The notes under the pieces: generated by a model
What the model was told of the DNA's origin: nothing
The model's database searches: none
The model's input: the letters and a program-made list of their open reading frames with translations, nothing else
Position numbers and translations under genes: made by a program
In this document: positions 47,319-57,126 of the stretch, one piece after another
Numbering within the stretch: the first letter of the stretch is position 1
How the letters are laid out: each line of letters begins with the position of its first letter
DNA from: Rhizobium sp. BT03
GTDB taxonomy: Bacteria > Pseudomonadota > Alphaproteobacteria > Rhizobiales > Rhizobiaceae
Assembly (NCBI RefSeq): GCF_030053155.1
Contig: NZ_CP125642.1
Coordinates: 495,701 to 559,700, forward strand
Direction of reading: 5' to 3'
Length of the DNA stretch: 64,000 nt

Positions 47319-48533
47319 ATGATCACATCAGGCGACCAGGCGAAGAAGCCGCTTCTTCTCACCAATATCAGGCCGATCGCTTTCGGTGCCGGCGCGCCGG
47401 ACGGGACGGTCGACATTCTCGTCGATGGCGACGGCAGGATCGCCGAGATCGGTGCTTCGCTCGCCGTCTCCCAGGATGTGACACGCATCGATGGCAAGGG
47501 CGCCTTCGTCTCGCCGGGCTGGATCGATCTGCACGTGCATATCTGGCACGGCGGCACCGACATTTCCATTCGCCCCTCCGAATGCGGCGTCGAGCGCGGT
47601 GTCACCACGCTGGTCGACGCCGGTTCGGCCGGCGAGGCGAATTTCCACGGCTTCCGCGAATATATCATCGAGCCCGCACGCGAGCGCATCAAAGCCTTCC
47701 TGAACCTCGGTTCGATCGGCCTCGTCGCCTGTAACCGCGTCGCCGAACTCAGGGATATCAGAGATATCGATCTCGACCGCATCCTTGAAGTCTATGCCGA
47801 AAACAGCGAGCACATCGTCGGCATCAAGGTGCGTGCCAGCCATGTCATCACCGGCTCCTGGGGCGTCACCCCCGTCAAGCTCGGCAAGAAGATCGCCAAG
47901 ATCCTGAAAGTGCCGATGATGGTGCATGTCGGCGAGCCGCCGGCGCTCTATGACGAAGTGCTTGAGATCCTCGGCCCCGGCGACGTCGTCACCCATTGTT
48001 TCAACGGCAAGGCCGGTTCGAGCATCATGGAGGACGAGGATCTCTTCAATCTCGCCGAGCGCTGCGCCTCCGAGGGCATCCGTCTGGATATCGGCCATGG
48101 CGGCGCCTCCTTCTCCTTCAAGGTGGCGGAAGCGGCGATCGCGCGCGGGCTGCTGCCCTTCTCGATCTCGACGGATCTGCACGGCCATTCGATGAATTTT
48201 CCGGTCTGGGACCTGGCGACGACGATGTCGAAGCTGCTGAGTGTCGGCATGCCCTTCGACAAGGTGGTGGAGGCCGTCACCCATGCGCCGGCAGCGGTCA
48301 TTAAGCTGTCGATGGACAACCGGCTTATCGTCGGCGCGCAGGCCGAATTCACGATCTTCGACCTCGTCGATTCCGAGCTCGAGGCGACGGATTCCAACGG
48401 CGACGTCTCGGTCCTCAACAAGCTGTTCGAGCCGCGCTACGCGGTGATGGGCGCCGATGCCGTTACCGCCAGCCGCTACGTGCCGCGGGCGCGCAGGCTG
48501 GTGCGCCACAGCCATGGCTATTCCTATAGGTAG
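47319..48533 (+). CDS. Amidohydrolase/deacetylase-family metallohydrolase
   Basis: Dihydroorotase-like TIM-barrel hydrolase, 404 aa. Metal-binding features are HVHIWHGG (His-x-His), the carboxylated-Lys candidate in GIKVRASHVI, MVHVGEPP, THCFNGKAG and STDLHGHS, the last giving the final Asp. It resembles proteins annotated amidohydrolase/deacetylase (EF_0837/Atu3266-like); Atu3266 relatives cleave acetylated hydroxy-acids, but the substrate here is unverified. An IclR-type regulator is convergent downstream. Confidence 0.82.
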   Translation: MITSGDQAKKPLLLTNIRPIAFGAGAPDGTVDILVDGDGRIAEIGASLAVSQDVTRIDGKGAFVSPGWIDLHVHIWHGGTDISIRPSECGVERGVTTLVDAGSAGEANFHGFREYIIEPARERIKAFLNLGSIGLVACNRVAELRDIRDIDLDRILEVYAENSEHIVGIKVRASHVITGSWGVTPVKLGKKIAKILKVPMMVHVGEPPALYDEVLEILGPGDVVTHCFNGKAGSSIMEDEDLFNLAERCASEGIRLDIGHGGASFSFKVAEAAIARGLLPFSISTDLHGHSMNFPVWDLATTMSKLLSVGMPFDKVVEAVTHAPAAVIKLSMDNRLIVGAQAEFTIFDLVDSELEATDSNGDVSVLNKLFEPRYAVMGADAVTASRYVPRARRLVRHSHGYSYR

Positions 48534-48570
48534 GTCGCCGTCGGGCTTGGTTCGGCGACCGAGGAAAGCC

Positions 48571-49410
48571 TTAGCGGTTGCGCCAGCCCATCAGCTTTTC
48601 GATCCGCTCCGCCGAATTGCGTACATGCGCGGTATAGTGGTTCTCGTCGGAGAAGGCTTTCTGCTCCGGCAGCACGATGGAAATGGTGGCGACGCAGTGG
48701 CCGTCGCGGTCGCAGATCGGCGAGGCGATGCAGGCAACCGCATAATCCGATTCCCCCGCCTGGATCGACAGGCGCGCCTCAAAGGCCTTGGCGGCGGCTT
48801 CCGACAGCGTGCTTGGATCGATCTCGGCGCGGCCGGTCGGAGACGAGCGGGCGCAGCGCTTGAACAGCTCGATGCGCTCCTCTTCCGGCAGATGGCCGAC
48901 AAGCAGGCGGCCCGACGCCGTCCAGTTCAGCGGCACCCTTGTGCCGACGCGCGACGCCACCTGGAAGTGGCTCGGGCCATCGGCCATGGCAAGCACCAGC
49001 ATATAATCACCGTCGCGGCCGCAGACCTGCACGGTTTCGCCGGCCTGGCGGCAGAGATCGTGCATTTCGTGGGTGGCGATGCTCATGAAATCCAGCGACC
49101 GGGCGTAGGCGAGCCCGTAGTGATAAAGCCGTGCGCCGAGCCAGATGGAACCATCAGCCTGGCGTGTCAGCATGTTCTTCTCGACCAGATCGTCGACGAT
49201 GACGTAGACGGTCGACAGCGGCGCCTTCACGGCCTTGGCGATGGCATAGACACCGGCAGGCGATCCCGTCTCATAGAGATGATCGATCACCTGAAGCGCC
49301 CGGTCGATACCGCTGACGCGCGCGCGGCGCGCACCCTTGCCGGCGGCTTCCTCACCATGAATCTCGTCTTCGGCGTAAACTGCGGGTGATGTTTTTCCGT
49401 CCAATTCCAT
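48571..49410 (-). CDS. IclR-family transcriptional regulator
   Basis: IclR regulator, 279 aa. The N-terminal winged helix (about 40-100) has IDRALQVIDHLYE, GVYAIAKAV, PLSTVYVIVDDLVEKNML; the C-terminal effector domain includes GRLLVGHLPEEER, DYAVACIASPICDRDGHCVATISI. Start at 49410 follows ACGAGG. Targets are unknown; the convergent amidohydrolase gene and the divergent SDR gene are the nearest candidates. Confidence 0.88.
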   Translation of the reverse strand: MELDGKTSPAVYAEDEIHGEEAAGKGARRARVSGIDRALQVIDHLYETGSPAGVYAIAKAVKAPLSTVYVIVDDLVEKNMLTRQADGSIWLGARLYHYGLAYARSLDFMSIATHEMHDLCRQAGETVQVCGRDGDYMLVLAMADGPSHFQVASRVGTRVPLNWTASGRLLVGHLPEEERIELFKRCARSSPTGRAEIDPSTLSEAAAKAFEARLSIQAGESDYAVACIASPICDRDGHCVATISIVLPEQKAFSDENHYTAHVRNSAERIEKLMGWRNR

Positions 49411-49602
49411 GCACCTCGTTAAAACTGCGATCATGTTACATTACTATGGCATAGCGGTCGCTGTGGCAAATCGCAACATTTTGTAGGTTGATCGTGCGGA
49501 GGAATGCGGCAGCTCTGTACGATGTGCCCACTCGGAAAGAACTCCATCAAAAACTTGGAACAACAAACCGCAGCCTGAGTTTGATCCTGAACCCAGGAGG
49601 TC

Positions 49603-50463
49603 ATGATGACGAATTATCCGACACCGCCTTTCCCGTCCCAGAAACAGCCGATGCCCGGTTTTACCGCGCAGATGGACCCGGTTCCCGACCATGGCGAAAA
49701 AACCTATCGTGGTTCCGAACGGCTGAAGGGCAAGCGGGCGATCATCACCGGCGGCGATAGCGGCATCGGCCGGGCGGTGGCAATCGCTTATGCCAGGGAA
49801 GGCGCCGATATTGTAATTTCCTATCTCGACGAAGATGAGGATGCCGACGAGACGAAGCGGCTGGTCGAGGAGGCCGGCCGCAAGGCCGTGCTCGTCAGCG
49901 GCGATATCCAGGATCCGGCTCTGTGCCGGCAGATCGTCGAGACGGCGGTCAAGGAGCTGGGCGGTATCGACATTCTCGTCAACAATGCCGCCCATCAGGC
50001 GAGCTTCAAGAGCATCGACGAAATCAGCGACGACGAGTGGGAACTGACCTTCAAGGTCAATATCCACGCGATGTTCTACCTGACCAAGGCGGCCGTCCCG
50101 CATATGAAACCCGGCAGTTCAATCATCAACACCGCTTCGATCAACTCCGACAGCCCAAACCCGACGCTGCTCGCCTATGCGACGACCAAGGGCGCGATCC
50201 AGAATTTCACCGCCGGTCTTGCCCAGCTTCTGGCCGAGAAAGGCATTCGCGCCAATGCCGTGGCGCCGGGGCCGATCTGGACGCCGCTCATTCCCTCGAC
50301 GCTGCCGGAAGACAGCGTCAGCAATTTCGGCAAGCAGGTGCCGATGAAACGGCCGGGCCAGCCGGCCGAGCTGGCGACAGCCTATGTGATGCTGGCCGAT
50401 CCCTTGTCGAGCTATGTCTCCGGCACGACAATCGCGGTCACCGGCGGCAAGCCGATCCTTTGA
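49603..50463 (+). CDS. SDR-family oxidoreductase (YghA/GsiB-neighbour type)
   Basis: Short-chain dehydrogenase, 286 aa, with the N-terminal extension typical of the stress-related YghA/YdaD-like subgroup (PPFPSQKQPMPG, then MDPVPDHGE). NAD(P) motif is ITGGDSGIGRAVA, NNAA structural motif is present (VNNAAHQA), catalytic Ser lies in NTASINSD, and Tyr/Lys in AYATTKGA. CAGGAGG precedes the start. The physiological substrate is unknown. Confidence 0.9.
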   Translation: MMTNYPTPPFPSQKQPMPGFTAQMDPVPDHGEKTYRGSERLKGKRAIITGGDSGIGRAVAIAYAREGADIVISYLDEDEDADETKRLVEEAGRKAVLVSGDIQDPALCRQIVETAVKELGGIDILVNNAAHQASFKSIDEISDDEWELTFKVNIHAMFYLTKAAVPHMKPGSSIINTASINSDSPNPTLLAYATTKGAIQNFTAGLAQLLAEKGIRANAVAPGPIWTPLIPSTLPEDSVSNFGKQVPMKRPGQPAELATAYVMLADPLSSYVSGTTIAVTGGKPIL

Positions 50464-50548
50464 TGCAAGTCGCCTGGAATTGGCGGTTCCGAGGTAAAGA
50501 CATGCATGAAACAAGGAGCTGAAGCGGGTCGATCTGATACGACGTGTT

Positions 50549-53500
50549 TCAGTTCGGCCTGCCGTAGCCGCCGCCGGTCGGCGTCGTGACGATCACGGCG
50601 TCGCCGGCGGCGAGCATTGTCTGGTCGCAGCCTTCAAGCCTTTCGACCTTGCCGTCCGCGCGGCGGATTTCGGTTTTCCCCAACTGCCCGTCCTCCCCGC
50701 CGAAAAGCCCGAAAGGCCGGATCGTTCGATGCGAGGAGAGAATGCTGCAATCCATCATTTCCAGAAAGCGGATGGTGCGCTCCGTGCCGCCGCCGGAACT
50801 ATACTGCCCCTTTCCGCCGGAGCCGCGGCGGATATGGAAATCTTCGAGCACGACGGGGAAGCGGAATTCCAGCACCTCAGGATCGGTCAGGCGCGAATTG
50901 GTCATATGCGCGTGCACGCCGTCGGCGCCGCCGAAGCCGGTGCCGTCGTTGAGGAGGCCGGCGGGGCCGCCGGCGCAGATCGTCTCGTAATATTGATAGG
51001 CGGCGTTGCCGAAGGTCAGGTTGTTCATCGAGCCCTGGGCTGCCGCCAGCGTCCCGAGCGCCCCGAACAGCGCATTCGTCACATGCTGGCTGGTCTCGAC
51101 ATTGCCGGCGACGACGGCGGCCGGATAGGCCGGGCGCAGCATCGACCCTTCGGGCACGATGATCCGGATCGGCCTGAGGCAGCCGGCATTCATCGGGATC
51201 GGCTGCTCGACCATGACGCGGAAGACATAGAGCACGGCAGCGCGCGTCACCGGTTCCGGCGCATTGAAATTGGTCGGCTGCTGCGCGCTCGTGCCGGTGA
51301 AATCGACCGTCGCTTCACGCGCCTGCCTGTCGACGGTGATCTTCACCTTGATGACGGCGCCCTGATCCGTCGGATAGGTGAATTCGCTGTCGCTCAAGCG
51401 CGCGATCACCCGGCGCACACTTTCCTCGGCATTGTCCTGCACATGGCCCATATAGGCCTCGACCACATCAAGCCCGAAATGGGCGACCATCTTGCGCAAT
51501 TCCCAAACGCCCTTTTCGTTGGCGGCGATCTGCGCCTTGACGTCGGCAAGGTTCTGGGCCGGATTGCGGGCGGGATAAGGATGATCCGTCAGCATGGCCG
51601 CGAATTCGGCCTCGCGGAAACGGCCTTCGTCGACCAATAGAAAATTGTCGATCAGCACGCCTTCCTCATCGACCTTGGTCGCCCGCGGCGTCATCGAGCC
51701 CGGCGCCTTGCCGCCGATATCGGCATGATGGCCGCGCGAGGCGACGTAAAACAGGATCACCTCTCCGGCATCGTCGAAAACCGGCGTGACGACGGTGATG
51801 TCGGGCAGATGCGTGCCGCCATTATAGGGGGCGTTGAGCGCGAAGACGTCACCCGGGCGGATGCGGCCCTCATTGAGGCGGATGATGGTTTCGACCGAAC
51901 GGTCCATCGAGCCGAGATGCACCGGCATGTGCGGTGCATTGGCGACGAGTGCGCCGGTGCGGTCGAAGACGGCGCAGGAGAAATCGAGCCGCTCCTTGAT
52001 GTTGACCGAATGCGCGGTGTTCTGCAGCGTCACGCCCATCTGCTCGGCGATCGCCATGAACAGGTTGTTGAAGACTTCGAGCATGACGGGATCGGCGCTG
52101 GTGCCGATCGCGGCATGACGGGAAAGCGGGATCTCGCGGGTAAGCACGATATGGTCGTGGCCGGTGAGCCGCGCCTGCCAGCCGGCTTCGACGACGATGG
52201 TCTGATGCGCTTCGATAATCAGCGCAGGCCCTTTGAGGACGGCGCCGGGCTTCAGCGCCTCGCGCTTGAAGATGCCGGCCTCCTGCCATGTCCCGCCGGA
52301 ATAGAAGCGGGTCGTGCGCAGCGCGTCCGGCGCGAAGGCATTTGCCTCTCTATCCGTCTCCTCGATATCGGCGCCGCCGCCGATGCCCTCGACCTCGATG
52401 GAGTCGACGACGACAGGCCGGTCTTCGAAGATGAAGCCGAACTGCTTCTTGTGGGCGACGGCAAAGGCCTGCACCATCTCCTCCTGCGGCCCGAAGGCGA
52501 CGGGCAGGGCAGTGTCGGTGCCCTTATATTGCAGGTGCAACCGGGTGACGATCTCCATATAGGCAGCCTCGACACCCTGCAGCGTCAATTCCTCGCGCAC
52601 CTCCTCGGCCAACCCGGCTCTGATATCGGCGATCGTGGTCAACGCCGTCGCAAGCTCCGTCAGCATCGCGCGCTGGCGCGTGGCGCGGATATCGGCAAGA
52701 CCCATGCCATAGGCCGAGAGAATGCCGGAGAAGGGATGGATCAGTACGGTCTTCATGCCGAGGCTGTCGGCAACAAGGCAGGCATGCTGGCCGCCGGCAC
52801 CGCCAAAGCAGGTGAGCGCATAGCCGGAAACATCATAACCGCGCTGAACCGAGATCTTCTTGATGGCATTGGCCATGTTCTCGACGGCGATCGCAAGGAA
52901 GCCGTCGGCGGCATCCTCAGCCGTCCGCCCACCACCGATCACCTGCGCCATCTCGGCAAAGGCGGCGCGCACCGCCTCGGCATCGAGCGGCTGGTCCTGC
53001 CCCGGCCCGAAGATTTCAGGGAAGAATTCCGGCAGCAGCTTGCCGGTCATGATGTTGGCGTCGGTGACGGTGAGCGGGCCGCCGCGGCGATAGGATTTCG
53101 GGCCGGGTGTGGCGCCGGCCGATTCAGGGCCGACGCGGAAGCGCGAACCGTCATAGCTCAGGATAGAACCGCCGCCGGCGGCGACGGTATGGATCTTCAT
53201 CATCGGCGCGCGCATCCGCACACCGGCGACTTCGGTCTCGAAGGCGCGCTCCAGGTCGCCGTCGTAATGCGACACATCCGTCGAGGTGCCGCCCATATCG
53301 AAGCCGATCATCCTGTCGAAACCGGCAATGCGTGAGACCTCGACCGCGCCGACCACGCCGCCCGCGGGCCCCGAGAGGATCGCATCCTTGCCCTGGAAGA
53401 GATGCGCGTCGGTCAGCCCGCCGGAGGACTGCATGAACATCAGCTTCGGGCCTTCGCCTTCGCCGGTGCCGAGTTCGGCCGCGACCTGATCGACATAGCG

Positions 53501-54160
53501 GCGGAGAACCGGCGACAGATAGGCATCGACGACGGCAGTGTCGCCGCGGCCGACGAGTTTGATCAGCGGTGAAACCACATGTGACGGCGATATCTGCGTG
53601 AAGCCGATCGCGCGCGCGATGGCGGCCGCCTGCTGCTCGTGCAGGGGATAGCGATAGGCATGCATGAAGACGATGGCGACGGCGCGCAGCCCCTCCGCAT
53701 AGGCGGCTTCGAGCGCCTGCCGCAGGCTATCCTCGTCGAGGGCGCGCTCCACCGTGCCGTCCGCCAGCACACGCTCGTCGGCCTCGACGACATCGGCATA
53801 GAGCAACTCCGGCTTGACGATCTTCTTGGCGAAGATATCGGCGCGGGCCTGGTAGCCGATCTCCAGCGCGTCGCGGAAACCCTTCGTCGTTACCAAGAGG
53901 GTCGGGTCGCCCTTGCGTTCCAGCAGAGCATTGGTGGCGACCGTCGTTCCCATCTTCACCGCGCCGATCAGGCCGGAAGGGATCGGCTGGCCCGGGACCA
54001 CGCCGAGCAATTCTCGGATGCCGTGAACGGCCGGATCGCGATAGGCCTCCGGATTTTCCGAGAGCAGCTTGTGGGCGATCAGCGAACCGTCGGGACGGCG
54101 TGCGACGATATCGGTGAAAGTGCCGCCGCGATCGACCCAGAAATCCCACTGTCTGCCCAT
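50549..54160 (-). CDS. Fused 5-oxoprolinase / hydantoinase A-B family protein
   Basis: ATP-dependent 5-oxoprolinase-type enzyme, 1203 aa, in which HyuA-like and HyuB-like halves are fused as in eukaryotic and many proteobacterial OplAH proteins. The N-terminal half has [49 protein letters not shown] and [10 protein letters not shown]. The C-terminal half starts near residue 690 and contains [23 protein letters not shown] and [15 protein letters not shown]. It would hydrolyse 5-oxo-L-proline to glutamate or a related cyclic amide. Divergent from a MarR-type regulator across an 85-base gap with a palindrome. Confidence 0.92.
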   Translation of the reverse strand: MGRQWDFWVDRGGTFTDIVARRPDGSLIAHKLLSENPEAYRDPAVHGIRELLGVVPGQPIPSGLIGAVKMGTTVATNALLERKGDPTLLVTTKGFRDALEIGYQARADIFAKKIVKPELLYADVVEADERVLADGTVERALDEDSLRQALEAAYAEGLRAVAIVFMHAYRYPLHEQQAAAIARAIGFTQISPSHVVSPLIKLVGRGDTAVVDAYLSPVLRRYVDQVAAELGTGEGEGPKLMFMQSSGGLTDAHLFQGKDAILSGPAGGVVGAVEVSRIAGFDRMIGFDMGGTSTDVSHYDGDLERAFETEVAGVRMRAPMMKIHTVAAGGGSILSYDGSRFRVGPESAGATPGPKSYRRGGPLTVTDANIMTGKLLPEFFPEIFGPGQDQPLDAEAVRAAFAEMAQVIGGGRTAEDAADGFLAIAVENMANAIKKISVQRGYDVSGYALTCFGGAGGQHACLVADSLGMKTVLIHPFSGILSAYGMGLADIRATRQRAMLTELATALTTIADIRAGLAEEVREELTLQGVEAAYMEIVTRLHLQYKGTDTALPVAFGPQEEMVQAFAVAHKKQFGFIFEDRPVVVDSIEVEGIGGGADIEETDREANAFAPDALRTTRFYSGGTWQEAGIFKREALKPGAVLKGPALIIEAHQTIVVEAGWQARLTGHDHIVLTREIPLSRHAAIGTSADPVMLEVFNNLFMAIAEQMGVTLQNTAHSVNIKERLDFSCAVFDRTGALVANAPHMPVHLGSMDRSVETIIRLNEGRIRPGDVFALNAPYNGGTHLPDITVVTPVFDDAGEVILFYVASRGHHADIGGKAPGSMTPRATKVDEEGVLIDNFLLVDEGRFREAEFAAMLTDHPYPARNPAQNLADVKAQIAANEKGVWELRKMVAHFGLDVVEAYMGHVQDNAEESVRRVIARLSDSEFTYPTDQGAVIKVKITVDRQAREATVDFTGTSAQQPTNFNAPEPVTRAAVLYVFRVMVEQPIPMNAGCLRPIRIIVPEGSMLRPAYPAAVVAGNVETSQHVTNALFGALGTLAAAQGSMNNLTFGNAAYQYYETICAGGPAGLLNDGTGFGGADGVHAHMTNSRLTDPEVLEFRFPVVLEDFHIRRGSGGKGQYSSGGGTERTIRFLEMMDCSILSSHRTIRPFGLFGGEDGQLGKTEIRRADGKVERLEGCDQTMLAAGDAVIVTTPTGGGYGRPN

Positions 54161-54189
54161 CGTCCGACCTCCTGTTGAATTGGAATTTA

Positions 54190-54215
54190 TTGACGATTTA
54201 TCGATAAAATGTCAA
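54190..54215. promoter_or_regulatory. Candidate operator between oxoprolinase and MarR-type genes
   Basis: A near-palindromic 26-base site: TTGAC (54190-54194), central perfect palindrome TTTATCGATAAA (54197-54208), GTCAA (54211-54215). It lies 30 bases from each gene start, placed to control both. The adjacent MarR-type protein is the natural candidate; binding is inferred. Confidence 0.55.
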
Positions 54216-54245
54216 CGTTTCTGCTCTTGCATCGTGGAGGGTGAC

Positions 54246-54773
54246 ATGGCGGATGGGCGTGGACAACAGGGTATCGGACCGATCGTCTCCTCAGCCCATC
54301 TGGCCGATGGCGCGCTTCCGGCGCTTTCCGAGCTGGAATTCGGCCTTATCCTCGCCGGCAATGCCTTCGATCGCTGGATGGTGCGCTGCATGACGGCGGC
54401 CGGCGAGCCCGGCTGTGCTGCGATCGACGTGCTGGTGCTGCATTCGGTGGCCCACCGGCAGCGGCCGAAGCGGCTCGGCGATCTCTGCAGCGTGCTCGGC
54501 GTCGAGGATACGCATCTGGTGATCTACGCGATCAAGAAGCTGGAAAGGCGTGGTCTCGTGACGAGCACACGGGCGGGCAAGGAGAAACTGATCGCCGCCA
54601 CCGAAAAGGGTGTTGAAATCTGCTTGAAATACCGGGCAGTGCGCGAAGCGCTGCTGGTGGAGTCTATGAAAGGCCTCGGGCTCGATGCCGCGGCGGCATC
54701 GGCGATGGCCGCCATGCTGCGGGCGCTTTCCGGGCACTACGATCAAGCGGCAAGGGCCGCCGCCTCTTTGTGA
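54246..54773 (+). CDS. MarR-type winged-helix transcriptional regulator
   Basis: A 175-aa regulator. The winged helix is around residues 60-120: RLGDLCSVLGVEDTHLVIYAIKKLERRGLV split over helices 3 and 4, followed by the wing STRAGKEKLIAATEKG. GGAGGG precedes the ATG at 54246; the frame continues upstream into the operator region, which argues against a longer protein. Divergent from the fused oxoprolinase gene, whose regulator it probably is. Confidence 0.83.
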   Translation: MADGRGQQGIGPIVSSAHLADGALPALSELEFGLILAGNAFDRWMVRCMTAAGEPGCAAIDVLVLHSVAHRQRPKRLGDLCSVLGVEDTHLVIYAIKKLERRGLVTSTRAGKEKLIAATEKGVEICLKYRAVREALLVESMKGLGLDAAAASAMAAMLRALSGHYDQAARAAASL

Positions 54774-54828
54774 CGGCAGCCCTTGACGGGGGCAGGGAGA
54801 GATCCCCCGAAATTTTCAGGCGGGCTGT

Positions 54829-55044
54829 TCAGCCGAAGCAGGGCATTGCCGGCAGATTGGCGCGGCTTGCGATCGCTCCGATGATGTTGCCCACCGAGGT
54901 CGAGCGCGGTTCGCGTTTACCGGCGGCCGTTTCCAGGAGTTGCTTGAAATCTTCAAGCTTCACGCCGTCGGCGCGCAACACCATGGCGATCAGGGGGTCG
55001 CGAAGGGCTTCGGATATCGTCAGGTCGTCTCTGGTCTTTCTCAT
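54829..55044 (-). CDS. Small conserved-type hypothetical protein (71 aa)
   Basis: A 71-residue protein: MRKTRDDLTISEALRDPLI, AMVLRADGVKLEDFKQLLE, then a short tail ending MPCFG. AGGAGG lies 8 bases before the ATG at 55044, which makes translation likely. I recall similar short DPLI-containing proteins in rhizobia but cannot name a family. Divergent from a TetR-type regulator with a palindromic site between them, so it may be under TetR control. Confidence 0.7.
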   Translation of the reverse strand: MRKTRDDLTISEALRDPLIAMVLRADGVKLEDFKQLLETAAGKREPRSTSVGNIIGAIASRANLPAMPCFG

Positions 55045-55127
55045 GGCTTGTCCTCCTTTCGTGGGCGGTCGCCCGTGTTCCACTGTGCGCTGCCGTGTTC
55101 TCGACATTGACTTTCGCGTTTCGTGGT

Positions 55128-55168
55128 GTTACCGGTAAGTAACAATGCATTTGTTACCGATCGGTCAC
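55128..55168. promoter_or_regulatory. Overlapping palindromes, candidate TetR operator
   Basis: Three repeated GTTAC/GTAAC elements fall in 41 bases: GTTAC (55128), GTAACAA-TGCAT-TTGTTAC (55139-55157, perfect 7-bp arms) and GTTACCGATCGGTCAC (55153-55168, 14 of 16 bases symmetric). The last ends 5 bases before the TetR start. Dimer binding here would block tetR and possibly the divergent small gene. Confidence 0.6.
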
Positions 55169-55172
55169 ATTG

Positions 55173-55796
55173 ATGTCAAGGACTACGTCCGCAAAAAAAT
55201 CCGAAACTTCGAATGAAATCTCCGCAGCCGTTTCAGAGGATCGAATCCCGCCGCGGGAACGTATCGTCTCAACGGCATCGGAGCTTTTCCGCGAGCGCGG
55301 CATCCGCGGCATCGGCGTCGATGCCATTGCCGACGCGGCGCTGACCAACAAGATGACGCTCTACCGGCATTTCGGCTCGAAGGACGAACTCGTCTGCGAG
55401 ACGCTGCGCCGCGCCTCCGAAAAGGCGGGTGCCATCTGGCGCGATCTGGAGACGGCCTATCCCGGCAATCCGCGCGCCCAGCTCTACGCATGGGTGGAAA
55501 TGCGGGCGCAATGTCTGAACGGCGAGCCCGCCGGCTGCGATCTCGCCAATGCCGCCATCGAGCTGAAGGGCGAGGGCCATCCGGCCCATGAAATGATCGA
55601 GCGGCACAAGGCCGAACAGCGTGATCGCCTTGCCGCGCTCTGTTCGGCGGCCGATGCGCGCGAGCCGGAGCTTCTCGCCGATACGCTGACGCTGCTGCTC
55701 GAAGGTGCGCGTGTCAGCCGCCAGGCCATGGGCGCTGCCAGCTGCTGCGGTCATTTCGCCAAGGCCTGCAACGCGGCGATCGCTTCTTTCGCCTGA
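55173..55796 (+). CDS. TetR-family transcriptional regulator
   Basis: TetR regulator, 207 aa. The helix-turn-helix region is RERIVSTASELFRERGIRGIGVDAIADAALTNKMTLYRHFGSKDELV in several helices (residues 28-75), followed by a ligand-binding helical domain. The stretch GCDLANAAIELKGEGHPAHE is typical of a subgroup near oxidoreductase or efflux genes. No efflux pump is adjacent. Start taken at the ATG 55173; TTG 55170 is one codon upstream. Confidence 0.9.
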   Translation: MSRTTSAKKSETSNEISAAVSEDRIPPRERIVSTASELFRERGIRGIGVDAIADAALTNKMTLYRHFGSKDELVCETLRRASEKAGAIWRDLETAYPGNPRAQLYAWVEMRAQCLNGEPAGCDLANAAIELKGEGHPAHEMIERHKAEQRDRLAALCSAADAREPELLADTLTLLLEGARVSRQAMGAASCCGHFAKACNAAIASFA

Positions 55797-55868
55797 ACCG
55801 GTCCTTTCGGGAACCTTACCGCTTCCACGCCGTTTTTCCATCACCGGAGGACAAGTGGAGACCGGGAG

Positions 55869-56063
55869 ATGAACTACGTCTATCTCAAGCGCCTATATGC
55901 CAAACGCGCCGAGCTCGAAGCCAAGCTGGAGCTTCACGATGCGCGCTATTGTTTCGGCGAGGAAGAGGTTGATGACGGCACCGACAGCGATCTGCGCCAG
56001 CGGCTGAGCGAAATTTCCGACGAAATCGACGCACTGGAAGCAGGCCGGACCGCGAGAGCATGA
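55869..56063 (+). CDS. Small hypothetical protein with coiled-coil character (64 aa)
   Basis: A 64-residue acidic protein: MNYVYLKRLYAKRAELEAKLELHDA, then an acidic turn EEEVDDGTDSD and a second helix LRQRLSEISDEIDALEAGR. The two heptad-like helices suggest a helical hairpin. GGAGACCGGGAG precedes the ATG. Function unknown. Confidence 0.65.
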   Translation: MNYVYLKRLYAKRAELEAKLELHDARYCFGEEEVDDGTDSDLRQRLSEISDEIDALEAGRTARA

Positions 56064-56064
56064 T

Positions 56065-56496
56065 CTAAGTCCTGAGGATTTCCATCGTCCGCTCGTCGAA
56101 TTTCCCTTGGTAGAAATGCTCGATCACCCGGTGGAAGGGCGAGCCATGGTCGCTGATGGCGGCAAACAGGGTCATCGACGAGCGCAGCTTGAGGTCGTCG
56201 GGCGAGCCCAGGATCTCATGCGCGGATCGGCCGTCAACGGACAGGATCGCCTCGACGCAGCGCAACAGCCGGCTGGAGAGAATGGGATCGGCGAGATAGG
56301 CGGCGGCTTCCTCGGCGGAACGGATCGCATATTTTTCCGCCATCGGCGAAGTGCCGAGACCTGATATCTGCGGGAAGATGAACCACATCCAGTGGGAGGT
56401 CTTGCGCCCGGCTTTCAGTTCCGAAAGCGCCTTTTCGTAGACGCCGTTCTGGGCGCCGACGAAGCGGTCGAGATTGTAGTCGATATCACCGGCCAT
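56065..56496 (-). CDS. DUF1810 family protein
   Basis: A 143-aa protein with clear DUF1810 features: FVGAQNGVYEKALSELKAGRK, HWMWFIFPQISGLG, YAIRSAEEAAAYLADP and FYQGKFDERTMEIL. In some genomes DUF1810 proteins are linked to NAD/ADP-ribose metabolism (calpastatin-like annotation is historical); the reaction is not established. Convergent with the small coiled-coil gene, with stops one base apart. Confidence 0.85.
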   Translation of the reverse strand: MAGDIDYNLDRFVGAQNGVYEKALSELKAGRKTSHWMWFIFPQISGLGTSPMAEKYAIRSAEEAAAYLADPILSSRLLRCVEAILSVDGRSAHEILGSPDDLKLRSSMTLFAAISDHGSPFHRVIEHFYQGKFDERTMEILRT

Positions 56497-56573
56497 GGTC
56501 CCTCCCTTTCCTGCACTATGCAGCCTGGGCCAAGGTCTCCATGCCCGGCGAGCGGTTCTATCCGGACGCGCCC

Positions 56574-56888
56574 TCAGCAGACCCTTTCGGCATAAGGGCT
56601 GCTCTCACGGCAATGGCCGTAAGGCTGATGATGCGGCGCGCTGTCACCGGCGGGGGCGGCAATGGCCGAGGTCGTCACCGGGTCCGTCTCGGTGGAAGAA
56701 TATGCGGCGAAACCGACAAAGCTCAAGAGAGCCAGCGCCGCGACCACGACAATGCGCTCGAAGCCCGAAAGTTTCTGGGCGCTGACATGCTCCACATAAT
56801 CGCGCTCGCCCAAGCCGGCGGTTTCATCCTCCTTCACATGAAGGGTCACCATATCCTGGCGACGGGTCAAAGTTTCACAATCTGTCAT
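56574..56888 (-). CDS. Hypothetical single-span membrane protein (104 aa)
   Basis: Cytoplasmic N-terminal part of about 42 residues (MTDCETLTRRQDMVTLHVKE), one hydrophobic helix (ERIVVVAALALLSFVGFAAY), and a Ser/Thr/Ala/Pro-rich tail ending in a His- and Cys-containing segment (HHQPYGHCRESSPYAERVC). AGGAG lies 9 bases before the ATG. I recognise no family. Confidence 0.6.
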   Translation of the reverse strand: MTDCETLTRRQDMVTLHVKEDETAGLGERDYVEHVSAQKLSGFERIVVVAALALLSFVGFAAYSSTETDPVTTSAIAAPAGDSAPHHQPYGHCRESSPYAERVC

Positions 56889-57126
56889 CTCAATAACTCC
56901 TGCAACACATGCGACGCCGGCCTCTCAAGAATAAACTCTCAACCCTCATGGCGGACCGACTCCCGCATGCGTGCAGCATGTGTGTCTTTAATCGCGGCAA
57001 TTGAAGGGGCAATTTGCAAACTCAGTGTTCAAAAAATCGTCCTAATGAATGCAAAATATCGTGATGCTCTGGCTCGCCGGAATGATCCGGGGTAGTCCAG
57101 AGGATCATCTTTCTGTGGATCGTCCT

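Noticed and set aside
49444..49454. CTATG-G-CATAG palindrome upstream of the IclR gene as an IclR operator
   Set aside because: Arms of five bases can occur by chance, and no second copy or promoter alignment supports it.
51725..53335. 536-codon open frame opposite the oxoprolinase gene
   Set aside because: Antisense artefact in high-GC DNA, no ribosome-binding site or motif.
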